A stretch of DNA of 44,003 nt from Bacteroidaceae bacterium. GTDB lineage: Bacteria; Bacteroidota; Bacteroidia; Bacteroidales; Bacteroidaceae. The position numbers and the translations under genes were made by a program. Location: the NCBI GenBank assembly GCA_017467385.1, contig JAFTSK010000178.1:1-44003 (forward strand), in the 5' to 3' direction. Shown piece by piece: positions 9,495-18,507 of the stretch (positions are counted from its first letter, which is position 1; each line of letters opens with the position of its first letter). Under the pieces are notes generated by a model. That model had not been told where the DNA came from and did not search any database. It saw only the letters and a program-made list of their open reading frames with translations.

Positions 9495-9578
9495 AATGCT
9501 TGCAGTCTCGTTGCCCAACGGAGCAAGTCTCATGGCTTAACGAGACTTGCTTCGTTGGCTTACGAAACTGCAAGCGTT
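9495..9578. repeat. Long hairpin (34-bp arms) downstream of addB
   Basis: Arm 9498-9531 and arm 9542-9575 are inverted copies matching at 29 of 34 positions, with a 10-base loop between. Three further outer pairs (AAT/GTT) extend it to 9495-9578. One mismatch (9521) becomes a G-T wobble on the plus strand. On the minus strand the hairpin follows the addB stop by about 50 bp and is trailed by ATTTTATCC, so it could end addB transcription, but it is much longer than a normal terminator. A smaller inverted repeat GGAGAAA/TTTCTCC (about 9583-9625) lies between it and addB. Confidence 0.75.
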
Positions 9579-9625
9579 CTCTTTGGAGAAAGGTCAAAGT
9601 CTCTTTGGTGTGAAGGTCTTTTCTC

Positions 9626-12496
9626 CTAAGCGTTTTTTCTGCAAATCTTTTTGAAGTCGCAATAGGCACATTTCTCTTTTACATTGGTTTGTTCAAAGGG
9701 CAATGTCTTGTCAAAGATTTCTTCCAATAGCTTTTGCAGATATTCTCGAAATTCTTGTTCGTAAATACTGAAATCTGTTACAGGTTGTTCCGGCTTACGA
9801 GGCTCTTTCAAACAAACGATTGATGAGTAATCATCCGAAGCCGCCCGATGGATGTATAAAAGAGAGGGGGCAACTTTCAGTTGTTGACGACGGCTCATGA
9901 TAGCGGCATACAGGAATGTTTGAAAGATGTAGTTGGAACGCTTCTTGTCCGGAACAAACAATGATGCCACATTGGGAGGAGTATCGGCTTTCCCACCGGT
10001 TTTATAATCCACAATCCGAAGGGTGTCTCCTTTGCTATCCAAACGGTCGATGTACCCACCTATGCGTGAATGAACATCTTCATCGGCTGTATGAATGGTG
10101 ATTTCTTCTTCCACCTTTTCCTCTGTTCCAATGAAATCGAAAGGAGCATACTTTAAGTCATGTCGTAGCAGTTGCTTGATATATCGCAGAATAACCGCTG
10201 AGTTTATGAGTTGTATGCCGTTGTATTCCGGTTGCTCTGTGTCAGGTAGATGGAAGAACTGGTCTTTGAAGGCCTTGTCTACATAATTTTCCAAACGGAC
10301 ATCATCTTTTAGGAGCTTCTCAATATCTTCTTTGGTAATCAAGCTTCCACGAGCAGTCAAATCGGTGTAGATATATTCCGCTGTCTTGTGGAAGATACTT
10401 CCGAAGGTAGCCGAGTCTATTTCAGCCGACACTTCGTCAGGAGTATCTAAGTTGGCTATATATTTAAGGTAGAACTTCAGCTGACAATCTAAATAACAGT
10501 TTAAAGCCGAAGGAGAAAATTTAGCCTTTTTATTGTATTTTAGATTGAAGATTCGATGGATTCGTTCCATCACTTGTTCGTTTTTGGGAATACAAATCTC
10601 CGTTGTTCCTTGTGGAGACTGTCCGGCCTTTAAGGTTTGCTGTATAATATCGTGCGGCCATTCTATCAAAAATTGTAACATGAATCTACTCCATTCGCCC
10701 CGATTCAATCCATCGGAACTGTTGTTGTACATTAATGTTACCTTTTCCGCCCGTTGTAGCAGGCGATAGAAGTAGTAGGCATAAACGGCAATTTTATGTT
10801 CGATAGTGGTCATGCCAAAGGCTTTCCGGAGGTTGTAAGGGATAAACGATGCATCGTTTCCTTTCTTGGGGAACTGTCCTTCATTGGTAGAGAGTAATAC
10901 CACATGTCGGAAATCCAAGTTTCTGGTCTCCAAGATTCCCATTATTTGCATACCAATGGCCGGTTCGCCATGAAAAGGAATGTTGGTTGTTGACAACACT
11001 TTAACCAATAAACGGCGGAAGGTTTCCGGTTGTACAGCCAATTCGTTTTCCTCTATCAACGTATGAAAACGGTTGACTGTGGTGTAGGCTTTGAATAATG
11101 ACTCTCTATACAACTGGTTGAACGCTTCGGATTTCTGTTCGTTCGTTTCTTGTTGATACAGCTTAGCTACTGATTGCAAAGTGGTTGCCAAGTATTCTGT
11201 TAAAGCCAAATTACCGTTAATAGGTTTGAACAGCAAAGTCAGGTTCTCGTCTCTACACAACTCGCTGGGGAGTGGATAAAAACGGTTGTCGGTTGTCAAG
11301 TCTAAAGCCAACTTATCCGCAAACTGAGATAACCGGCGTGTGTATGGATGTTTGAGTACAGCCATAACATACTGAAAGGAATAACGTCCGGTCTTGGGGT
11401 TGTATCCTTGTATTTGCATTTCTAACAAGGAGTTCAAATAACTGTAAACCGGAGTTTGCGACAACGGAAATCCCATTGTAATGTTTACGTGTTTGACTTC
11501 GGAAGGAAGCGAGTGTAGCACCGGTTGCAACAAACCTTCATTGCATAATACAATCGCCGTTTCCCGTTCGTTCTCGGTCAGGTATTCGCGTATCCACTGA
11601 GGCAGATAACGTGCTTGCGCATTCTCGGTTGGCGAAGAAATGTATCTGATTTCTTTCTTTTGATGGAGTGAATTAAACTCCACATCGGCTAATGCAGAAG
11701 GAAAATCTTTCAGGTTTCGTTTGATGAACTCTCCGGCTTCATGGTGTTTCTTCTCCATGTAGAACTCATCGTAGTCCCAATAGAAAAGCGCTTTTCCTGC
11801 TTGCTGTAACTTCATAAACAGTTCATGTTCGACTTTATTAAGCACATTGAATCCCACAAATACGTATGTTTCGTAGGGCAAATCATTCAAGTCGATGTTT
11901 TCCAAAACATCCCGATAAAGCATCCCTTCGTAGGCCAATTGTTGTTGCTGTAAGGTCTCTTTGAAGTTACGATAAATCTTACCCAAGACATCCCACATAG
12001 AGATGAACCGTTCCTTTAAAGCCGTTCTTCTTTCGATGGAAAAGTTATGAAAGAATTGTTGGATAGCCGCTTCCTGGTCTTTGTCCATGAATGTGTAGTC
12101 GTTCATCATGGCTCGAAGGTCTTGGAGATTAGTAAACAGTTGGTCTGTGTTTACCAAGTTCTTGTCTGCATCGTCGAAATCGCTGATGAGCAGTTCTCCC
12201 CAGAAATAGAAATCATCCAATGATTCCTTGCTTTGGGTTTCTTGGCGAAATACTTTGTACAGTTCGCACACCAATTTTACAGAGTCGGCTATTTCGTAGG
12301 ATGAAAGTTCACGAAACAGTTCGCTGATGCTGATGTACGTCGGCGCCCAAACGGGATTGTCCGATTGCGCTGCCAAATGTTCGTTGAAGAACAAACCGGC
12401 ACGTTTATTGGGAAACACGATAGCTGTGTGCGAAAGGTTTCCATTCTTCCGTTTGTATAGGTCGGTTGCAACCTGCTTTAAGAAACTATCCATCAT
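9626..12496 (-). CDS. addB: AddB-like helicase-nuclease subunit (PD-(D/E)XK, 4Fe-4S)
   Basis: This is the partner of AddA in the AddAB double-strand-break resection enzyme, which unwinds and trims DNA ends for RecA loading. The 956-residue protein begins with a degenerate Walker A (FPNKRAG, about 28-34), lacking the GKT of an active helicase as expected for AddB. The C-terminal third carries the nuclease signature, YIDRLDSKGDTLRIVDYKTGG. Cysteines Cys667 (or Cys671) and Cys943, Cys946, Cys952 (CAYCDFKKIC) match the split iron-sulfur cluster of AddB nucleases. The ATG overlaps the addA stop by one base (TAATG), which suggests translational coupling. A second Met follows directly. It is shorter than B. 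subtilis AddB (about 1,170 residues). Confidence 0.88.
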   Translation of the reverse strand: MMDSFLKQVATDLYKRKNGNLSHTAIVFPNKRAGLFFNEHLAAQSDNPVWAPTYISISELFRELSSYEIADSVKLVCELYKVFRQETQSKESLDDFYFWGELLISDFDDADKNLVNTDQLFTNLQDLRAMMNDYTFMDKDQEAAIQQFFHNFSIERRTALKERFISMWDVLGKIYRNFKETLQQQQLAYEGMLYRDVLENIDLNDLPYETYVFVGFNVLNKVEHELFMKLQQAGKALFYWDYDEFYMEKKHHEAGEFIKRNLKDFPSALADVEFNSLHQKKEIRYISSPTENAQARYLPQWIREYLTENERETAIVLCNEGLLQPVLHSLPSEVKHVNITMGFPLSQTPVYSYLNSLLEMQIQGYNPKTGRYSFQYVMAVLKHPYTRRLSQFADKLALDLTTDNRFYPLPSELCRDENLTLLFKPINGNLALTEYLATTLQSVAKLYQQETNEQKSEAFNQLYRESLFKAYTTVNRFHTLIEENELAVQPETFRRLLVKVLSTTNIPFHGEPAIGMQIMGILETRNLDFRHVVLLSTNEGQFPKKGNDASFIPYNLRKAFGMTTIEHKIAVYAYYFYRLLQRAEKVTLMYNNSSDGLNRGEWSRFMLQFLIEWPHDIIQQTLKAGQSPQGTTEICIPKNEQVMERIHRIFNLKYNKKAKFSPSALNCYLDCQLKFYLKYIANLDTPDEVSAEIDSATFGSIFHKTAEYIYTDLTARGSLITKEDIEKLLKDDVRLENYVDKAFKDQFFHLPDTEQPEYNGIQLINSAVILRYIKQLLRHDLKYAPFDFIGTEEKVEEEITIHTADEDVHSRIGGYIDRLDSKGDTLRIVDYKTGGKADTPPNVASLFVPDKKRSNYIFQTFLYAAIMSRRQQLKVAPSLLYIHRAASDDYSSIVCLKEPRKPEQPVTDFSIYEQEFREYLQKLLEEIFDKTLPFEQTNVKEKCAYCDFKKICRKNA

Positions 12497-15400
12497 TATT
12501 TGATTTCTTCTAAAACGTTGTTAAATACATACCATAAATAACCTCGGATATGGGTATATCCCATGTTTGACAGCAAGTTCATATATTCACGAACCTGTTC
12601 CTTATACTGAGGTTGTGCCTTCCCGAACTTGAAGTCAACGACAATGACTTGCCCGTCTTTCATCATGACGCGGTCCGGACGGCGGGTTTGAAGTTGCCCC
12701 TTTTCCTTATATAGTATAGTACATTCATTATAAAGTTTCCATTCTCCCGAGAACCATTCTTTGACCATTGGATGTTTCAAAGCCCAAGTTACCAACTTCA
12801 AAATCTGTTCTTCTTGTTTGCCCGATTCGATGATACCTTCCATGCGTAGCCGTTCCATAGCTTGTGGAATGTCTTTGTGCGTATGAATGTTGGAGAACAA
12901 GGCGTGTAACAGTTGGCCTTGGCGGATGTATTGCCCGCTTTGTTCTTCCTCCCCATTGATGAAGTCGGCCGAACGATTGGATTGTTTGAAGTCGATGTTC
13001 GTTTCTAAACTTTCTAATTGTACCGATATTCCTTCGGGTATGGTCATCAGTTTGTTAGAGGAGGTTTGATGTTTTTTGCTAACAGAAGGGGAGAGGTTGC
13101 CTAATTGGTAGATACAATCTTCGGCTTCTTGGCCTTCTGAATCACTCTCGGGTGTTTGCTTTTGGCAAGAAGTGTTGAGAATGGCACTTCCAATCAATTC
13201 GGAAACAGTATTTTTGTCGCCTTCTTTACACCATACAACCAAGTTGTTTTTCGGGCGAGTGAAAGCCACATAGAGCAAGTTCAAGTTATCTACCCACAGT
13301 TGAAGTTTTTCCTTCAGATAGTCGTCATGGTAGATGGACTCATTCATGCTTGAGCCATAATTGATGGGAAGCAGTTGCAAGTGATTGAAAGGAGAGGTTT
13401 GAGGAGAACACCAGATGTAGGATGCCTTCTCGTTCTCTAACTTCCAATCGCAGAAAGGAAGAAAGACGGTATGGAACTCCAATCCTTTCGATTTATGAAT
13501 GGATAGGATGCGGATGCCTTCTATTTCTCCGGATGGAATGGCTTTGTAACAGAGCTTTTCTTCCCAAAACTTAATAAATGCAGTTAGTTCCGATGAATTC
13601 TTCTGCAAATAGTCGTTCACAGCATCATAGAAAGCAAACAAATAGGCGGTTTGTTCTTCTATCAATGATAGCTGGAAGATATTAAACAGTTTCTCCAACA
13701 GCTCAAAAAGAGGCATTAACTGCAATTCATTCAGAGATTCGGTAAAAGCCTTTGGAAGCAAACTATCCAAATCTCCCAATAGCAAGGAGTTCATGTCTAA
13801 CTTCTTTTGAAGCACCTCGTTTTGATAATTGATGACCAACTGGGCTTTGGCTATCCGATTTTCGGGTTCTACCAAATAGCGAAGTGCATCCAATAGCATG
13901 CAGACAGCAATGGAAGCATCCAACCGGAAAGCTTCATCCGAAACAATTCGATGTCGGGTGTGCTTGTCGAAGTATTCGGCAATGATTGGGATGAGGTAAT
14001 TCTTACGCACCAAAATAGCCATATCATTGATTTGTACTCCTTGTTGAAGCATCGTTTCTACTTCTTCAACCAAATGCTGTAGAGTATCTTCTTGATAATC
14101 AATTTCTTCTTTGGGGGATAGGAAGGTTATTTTTACAGAACCTTCAGACGAATCCTTGCCGATTTTCTGAATGACATCCTTGTAAGCCCCTTTCAGCTCC
14201 TCACAATCTTTCCCTTGTTCTTTATGGTAAGTGTCGTTTAATATCTGGCAGGCAGAAGTAAACAATTCATTATTAAAACGGATGATGTTCGCCGCACTAC
14301 GATGGTTGGTATTCAAGGTTTCTTCTCGAATAGGGAAGGGGCCAATGTGGTTCTTCAATCCATTCAAGATACCCCAGTCTCCATTTCTCCAACGATAGAT
14401 GGATTGCTTGACATCGCCCACGATCAAACTGTCGGCTCCTTGCGAAAGACCTTCCAGAAGCAGCAGCTTGAAATTATCCCATTGCATACGGGAGGTGTCT
14501 TGAAATTCATCTATCATGACATTCCGAATACTTGTTCCAATCTTTTCAAAGACGAAAGAAGGATCGCCTTCTCGTATGATATTATGGAGAAGTGCATTCG
14601 TGTCGGCCAATAAAAAACGGTTGTTTTCTTCGTTCAAGAGATGTATTTCTTCGTCAATGTTGGCCAATAGACGGATGTTGTTTACATGACGCAAAGATAG
14701 CTGACAGGAATTGATGATGCGGTTATTCTTGCTACGGAAGTGTTCTGCTTCCTGAAGCAAAGGAATCAATTCGGTTTGCGCCAATGAGACAACCTTGTCT
14801 CGGGCAGACGAGTTTTGAGTTGCCCAGTTGTCTGCACTATTCAGATGCTTTTCTACGGTTGTGTTACGGATGGAGTCGTCCGTTTCACCTTTTAATAGTT
14901 TATTGAAATAGCTGGCAATGCCTGTACTCTTTCTGTTCAAGTTGTCTACGCTTAGTCCATGAATCTCTAAGGTTCCAAAGAATTGTTCGCCAAAGCCTTT
15001 CATTTGCTCTAAGGCTTCTTGCTCCAATGTCTTCAACATTTGGCGATAGTTTTTGATACAATCCTTGTCTTTCAAACTCTCGCGTAGTGCCTGACCTTTC
15101 TCGATGTATTCTTCGTTGAAGATGTTTTTCCCGAACTCTTTGATTTCGTTGGCTACCTTCCATTGCTTGTCGTCTTGAATCCGTTCTTCGATGTAGTCCA
15201 ATAACCAGTAAAGCACTGGAGAATGGCGGTCAAGCTTTTCAATCATGGAATCCACTGCTTCACTCAATGCCGTAGAATTGTCCAGTTCGATGGTAAGGTT
15301 GGCTCCTAATTCCAACTCACGAGCCAAATTGCGCATGACGGACTGGAAAAAAGAGTCAATCGTTTCTATTCGGAAACGGCTGTAATCATGAATAAGCAAA

Positions 15401-15693
15401 TCCAATGCTTTCTTTGCTGCTTTTTGGATTTCCTCTTCAGCTATTTGTAATTCCTCAGCAAGTTTTGAAAGGTAGGGAGCCGATTCAGGTGCATTGATCC
15501 AAATACCATACAGCTGTCCTAAAATGCGTTCTTTCATTTCGGTGGTGGCCTTGTTGGTAAAGGTTACTGCCAGAATATGACGGTAGGCATAAGGATTACG
15601 AATCAAGTGTTTGATATATTCCACCGCTAAGGTAAAAGTCTTGCCTGAACCTGCAGAGGCTTTATATACGAGTAGTTCGGGAGTTTCGTTCAT
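12496..15693 (-). CDS. addA: AddA-like UvrD-family helicase/exonuclease subunit
   Basis: This is a superfamily 1A 3'-5' helicase with a C-terminal nuclease, the motor of the AddAB recombination-repair complex. Of 1,065 residues, Walker A is ASAGSGKT (12-19). Helicase motifs Q-x-x-N-type TFTNKA, Walker B MIDEFQDTSRMQW, motif III GDVKQSIYRWRNGD, motif V IHKSKGLEF and motif VI LYVAFTRPKNNL follow in order. The last ~60 residues hold the RecB-type nuclease core, DRVMMKDGQVIVVDFKFG, then Gln and Tyr in QVREY. It lies 32 bp after the DEAD-box helicase gene and ends overlapping addB, so it is part of the serB-helicase-addA-addB run. Confidence 0.92.
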   Translation of the reverse strand: MNETPELLVYKASAGSGKTFTLAVEYIKHLIRNPYAYRHILAVTFTNKATTEMKERILGQLYGIWINAPESAPYLSKLAEELQIAEEEIQKAAKKALDLLIHDYSRFRIETIDSFFQSVMRNLARELELGANLTIELDNSTALSEAVDSMIEKLDRHSPVLYWLLDYIEERIQDDKQWKVANEIKEFGKNIFNEEYIEKGQALRESLKDKDCIKNYRQMLKTLEQEALEQMKGFGEQFFGTLEIHGLSVDNLNRKSTGIASYFNKLLKGETDDSIRNTTVEKHLNSADNWATQNSSARDKVVSLAQTELIPLLQEAEHFRSKNNRIINSCQLSLRHVNNIRLLANIDEEIHLLNEENNRFLLADTNALLHNIIREGDPSFVFEKIGTSIRNVMIDEFQDTSRMQWDNFKLLLLEGLSQGADSLIVGDVKQSIYRWRNGDWGILNGLKNHIGPFPIREETLNTNHRSAANIIRFNNELFTSACQILNDTYHKEQGKDCEELKGAYKDVIQKIGKDSSEGSVKITFLSPKEEIDYQEDTLQHLVEEVETMLQQGVQINDMAILVRKNYLIPIIAEYFDKHTRHRIVSDEAFRLDASIAVCMLLDALRYLVEPENRIAKAQLVINYQNEVLQKKLDMNSLLLGDLDSLLPKAFTESLNELQLMPLFELLEKLFNIFQLSLIEEQTAYLFAFYDAVNDYLQKNSSELTAFIKFWEEKLCYKAIPSGEIEGIRILSIHKSKGLEFHTVFLPFCDWKLENEKASYIWCSPQTSPFNHLQLLPINYGSSMNESIYHDDYLKEKLQLWVDNLNLLYVAFTRPKNNLVVWCKEGDKNTVSELIGSAILNTSCQKQTPESDSEGQEAEDCIYQLGNLSPSVSKKHQTSSNKLMTIPEGISVQLESLETNIDFKQSNRSADFINGEEEQSGQYIRQGQLLHALFSNIHTHKDIPQAMERLRMEGIIESGKQEEQILKLVTWALKHPMVKEWFSGEWKLYNECTILYKEKGQLQTRRPDRVMMKDGQVIVVDFKFGKAQPQYKEQVREYMNLLSNMGYTHIRGYLWYVFNNVLEEIK

Positions 15694-15725
15694 AAAATGC
15701 TTTGCTTTAAATTCCCCTCCTTATT

Positions 15726-16982
15726 TTATTCTTTCTTCGGCTTTCTCTGATAAGAACGGTTGGGTGTTTTCTTGCCCTTCCCATATCTTCCGTAAGATTT
15801 TCTTTTTTCCTTGAATGTGGAAGCGGTCTTGGGAGCATATTCGGGTGTTTCACCCAATTCTTCGGGAACCGGAATCTTATAGATGTCTTTTTCCAAGAAA
15901 TCTTCGATGGTTTTGAAGTGCGTCTGCTCTTTTTCACTCACAAATGTGATGGCACAGCCGTCATTGTTGGCTCGGGCTGTACGACCGATTCGGTGTACAT
16001 AGTCTTCGCAGTCATGAGGAACATCGTAGTTGATGACCAAGCGGATGTCGTCAATGTCAATGCCTCGGGAAACAATGTCGGTTGCCACTAAGATGTTGAT
16101 TCGTCCGTTTTTGAACTCATGCATAATCTGGTCGCGTTGCGATTGTTCCAAGTCCGAGTGCATTTCGCCGACGTTTAGGTTCATTCTCTTGAAAGCTTTG
16201 GTTACTTCCTTGACTTTCAGTTTAGAAGAAGCAAAAACAATCACGCGTTCCGGGGTTTGGTCTTCAAACAAAGATTGGATGATTCCCAACTTTTGGTTTT
16301 CGTAACAAATATAAGCCGTCTGGATAATCTTGTCGGCCGGCTTGGAAACTGCAAGTTTGACCTCAACCGGATTATTCAGGATGGTGTTGGCCAACTGCTG
16401 AATTTTGGCAGGCATGGTGGCCGAAAACATGATTGTTTGCCGTTCTTTGGGTAAGAATTTGACAATCTGCATGATGTCGTCGTAGAAACCCATGTCGAGC
16501 ATACGGTCGGCTTCATCCAAAATAAAGAAGGAAACTTTGGATAAATCCACGTATCCCAAACTCAAATGGCTAATCAAACGCCCGGGAGTGGCAATGACTA
16601 CATCGGCTCCCAACGTCAAGCCACGCTTTTCTTGTTCAAAACGAACCCCGTCATTTCCTCCATAAACCGCTACACTCGATGCTGGCATGAAGTAAGAAAA
16701 GCCTTCCATTTGCTGGTCTATCTGTTGAGCCAATTCGCGAGTGGGCGACATGATGATACAGTTAATCGCTTCGGAGGGATACGTTCCTTTGTTCAACTGA
16801 TTCAAGACAGGTAGTAGATAGGCGGCTGTCTTGCCTGTGCCAGTTTGAGCCACCCCAATCAAATCCCGGCCTTCCAATATGACCGGTATAGTATGTTCTT
16901 GAACGGGAGTACACTCCTTGAAGTTCATGGCATCCAATGCCTGAAGCACACTCTCGTCAAGATTCAGTTCCGAAAATTTCAT
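15726..16982 (-). CDS. DEAD-box ATP-dependent RNA helicase (RhlE/CshA-like)
   Basis: It unwinds short RNA duplexes, typically in ribosome assembly, mRNA decay or cold adaptation. The 418-residue protein has the full motif set: Q motif region FKECTPVQEH (21-30), Walker A AQTGTGKT (45-52), PTRELAQQ (80-87), DEAD (156-159), SAT (187-189) and HRIGRTARANNDG in the second RecA-like domain. A basic tail of about 45 residues rich in Lys, Arg, Gly and Tyr (for example KSYGRYGKGKKTPNRSYQRK) should bind RNA. The length and short tail fit the RhlE-like group common in Bacteroidales; the exact orthology is not certain. It lies 27 bp downstream of serB and 32 bp upstream of addA on the same strand. Confidence 0.93.
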   Translation of the reverse strand: MKFSELNLDESVLQALDAMNFKECTPVQEHTIPVILEGRDLIGVAQTGTGKTAAYLLPVLNQLNKGTYPSEAINCIIMSPTRELAQQIDQQMEGFSYFMPASSVAVYGGNDGVRFEQEKRGLTLGADVVIATPGRLISHLSLGYVDLSKVSFFILDEADRMLDMGFYDDIMQIVKFLPKERQTIMFSATMPAKIQQLANTILNNPVEVKLAVSKPADKIIQTAYICYENQKLGIIQSLFEDQTPERVIVFASSKLKVKEVTKAFKRMNLNVGEMHSDLEQSQRDQIMHEFKNGRINILVATDIVSRGIDIDDIRLVINYDVPHDCEDYVHRIGRTARANNDGCAITFVSEKEQTHFKTIEDFLEKDIYKIPVPEELGETPEYAPKTASTFKEKRKSYGRYGKGKKTPNRSYQRKPKKE

Positions 16983-17009
16983 CTTATATAGTTAATTCAT
17001 CGTTTACAG

Positions 17010-18242
17010 TTAGAATTTTCCTCGTTCTTCCAAGTAAGAGTCCTTGAATCCCAAGAAATAAAGCACTCCATCAAGGCCTATTGTGTTGATCGACTGCTTG
17101 GCATTGGCTACGACCTTTGGCTTGGCATGGAAAGCAATTCCCAAACCGGCTAAAGAAAGCATCGGCAGGTCGTTGGCTCCATCGCCTACGGCAATGGTCT
17201 GTGCAATATCGACCTTTTCCACTTGAGCAATCAAACGTAACAGTTCTGCCTTGCGTTTACCATCGACTACATCGCCTAAATAACGACCGGTCAGCTTGCC
17301 GTCAATGATTTCCAACTCATTTGCATAGACATAATCAATGCCGAAACGCTTCTGTAAATATTCACCAAAATAGGTAAATCCCCCCGAAAGGATAGCAATC
17401 TTATAGCCATAACGTTTCAAAACGAACATCAAGCGTTCCACGCCCTCTGTGATAGGAAGGTTCTCGGCAATCTCTTTCATGACGCTTTCGTCAAGTCCTT
17501 TAAGTAAAGCCACCCGTTGGGTAAAGCTTTCTTTGAAGTCTATTTCTCCACGCATGGCACTCTCAGTGATGGCACGTACTTGGTCGCCTACACCGGCACG
17601 TTCGGCAAGCTCGTCGATACATTCTGTCTGAATTAAGGTAGAGTCCATATCAAAACAAATCAATCGTCGCATACGGCGATACATGTTGTCGCGCTGGAAA
17701 GAGAAATCCATCGCCAGCTCGCTACTGAGTTGCATCAAGTTACGTTGCATTTCTTCGCGGTCGCGAGGAGTGCCACGTACAGACAATTCAATGCAGGCAC
17801 GTACATTCGATTTACATTCGTCCAAAGGTTGACGGCCGGTCAGACGCTTGATGGCATCAATGTTCAAGCCTTGTTCGGCCAAGATGCTGGTTACGGCCGT
17901 AATTTGCTTGGCCGTCAGTTTACGTCCTAATAAGGTTAAAATATAGCGGTCTTTACCCTGGCGGCTTACCCATTCTTCGTATTCTTCCACCGAGATAGGG
18001 TAGAAGCGAATGTTTACCCCCAGTTCGGAAGCCTTGAACAAAAGCTCTTTCATGATATTTCCGGAGTCTTGCATCAGGCTCTTGAACAAAATGCCCAATG
18101 AAAGCGTACTATGAATATCCGCCTGTCCAATATCTAAGATAGTTACATCATACTTGGATAGTGTTTCTGTAATAGAAGCAGTCAATCCCGGTCTGTCAAG
18201 GCCGGTTATTCTGATTAGAATAAGTTCTGTGCTTGTATCCAT
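17010..18242 (-). CDS. serB: Phosphoserine phosphatase with two ACT domains
   Basis: SerB removes phosphate from O-phospho-L-serine in the last step of serine synthesis from 3-phosphoglycerate. The 410-residue protein has an ACT domain (about 6-85, starting LIRITGLDRPGLTASI), a second ACT-like region (about 98-180, ILTLLGRKLTAKQITAVTSI), and a HAD phosphatase domain (about 190-400) with the nucleophile motif DMDST (198-202), motif II SGGFT, and VGDGANDLPML with the Mg-binding aspartates. The two-ACT form resembles mycobacterial SerB2, where the ACT domains bind serine for feedback control; this is inferred here. It is the first gene of the minus-strand cluster, with a -7 box 25 bp upstream. 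Confidence 0.95.
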   Translation of the reverse strand: MDTSTELILIRITGLDRPGLTASITETLSKYDVTILDIGQADIHSTLSLGILFKSLMQDSGNIMKELLFKASELGVNIRFYPISVEEYEEWVSRQGKDRYILTLLGRKLTAKQITAVTSILAEQGLNIDAIKRLTGRQPLDECKSNVRACIELSVRGTPRDREEMQRNLMQLSSELAMDFSFQRDNMYRRMRRLICFDMDSTLIQTECIDELAERAGVGDQVRAITESAMRGEIDFKESFTQRVALLKGLDESVMKEIAENLPITEGVERLMFVLKRYGYKIAILSGGFTYFGEYLQKRFGIDYVYANELEIIDGKLTGRYLGDVVDGKRKAELLRLIAQVEKVDIAQTIAVGDGANDLPMLSLAGLGIAFHAKPKVVANAKQSINTIGLDGVLYFLGFKDSYLEERGKF

Positions 18243-18267
18243 ATCATTTATTATTTATTAGTAACAA

Positions 18268-18275
18268 CAAAAATA
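18268..18275 (-). promoter_or_regulatory. Probable -7 box for serB cluster (TATTTTTG)
   Basis: TATTTTTG on the minus strand matches TAnnTTTG and ends 25 bp before the serB start. A good -33 TTTG at the right spacing is not evident. It would drive serB, the DEAD-box helicase, addA and addB, which have gaps of 27, 32 and -1 bp. Confidence 0.55.
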
Positions 18276-18368
18276 CGCAAATAATCTATTTCAACCCCTA
18301 TTCTAAGGCTGATTTTTCCTTTGAATAGTCAAAAATATGCTAAAAAACATACTTTTAATGGCTTTTTC

Positions 18369-18399
18369 TTTGCCGTAAAATAAATATTCCTTACCTTTG
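18369..18399 (+). promoter_or_regulatory. Consensus promoter for the thioredoxin-like gene
   Basis: TTTG (18369-18372), a 19-bp spacer and TACCTTTG (18392-18399) form a perfect Bacteroidota promoter. The start codon is 108 bp beyond the -7 box, leaving a leader of about 100 nt that contains the hairpins at 18421-18483. Confidence 0.85.
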
Positions 18400-18420
18400 C
18401 CCCAGTTTTCAAGGTAAAAA

Positions 18421-18483
18421 GATTCTGAGAATTAGAATCAAAGCAATGTTCCGGGTAGGAAACGCTGCTTAGTCAGCCCCGGA
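18421..18483 (+). other. Structured 5' leader of the thioredoxin-like gene
   Basis: Two stem-loops can be drawn in the leader. The first pairs GATTCT (18421-18426) with AGAATC (18434-18439). The second is compound: TCCGGG (18450-18455) pairs with CCCGGA (18478-18483), enclosing GCTG (18464-18467) paired with CAGC (18474-18477). The 3' strands are contiguous, leaving an 8-base bulge TAGGAAAC on the 5' side. There is no T-run after it and it does not match a riboswitch I know. It may be a regulatory or mRNA-stabilising leader. Confidence 0.45.
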
Positions 18484-18507
18484 TAGTATTAACCAAAATC
18501 GGATTAC

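Noticed and set aside
9253..9669. Open frame of 138 codons on the minus strand
   Set aside because: It runs through the palindromic element and long hairpin, overlaps the end of addB, and has no family-like sequence; repeats readily create such frames.
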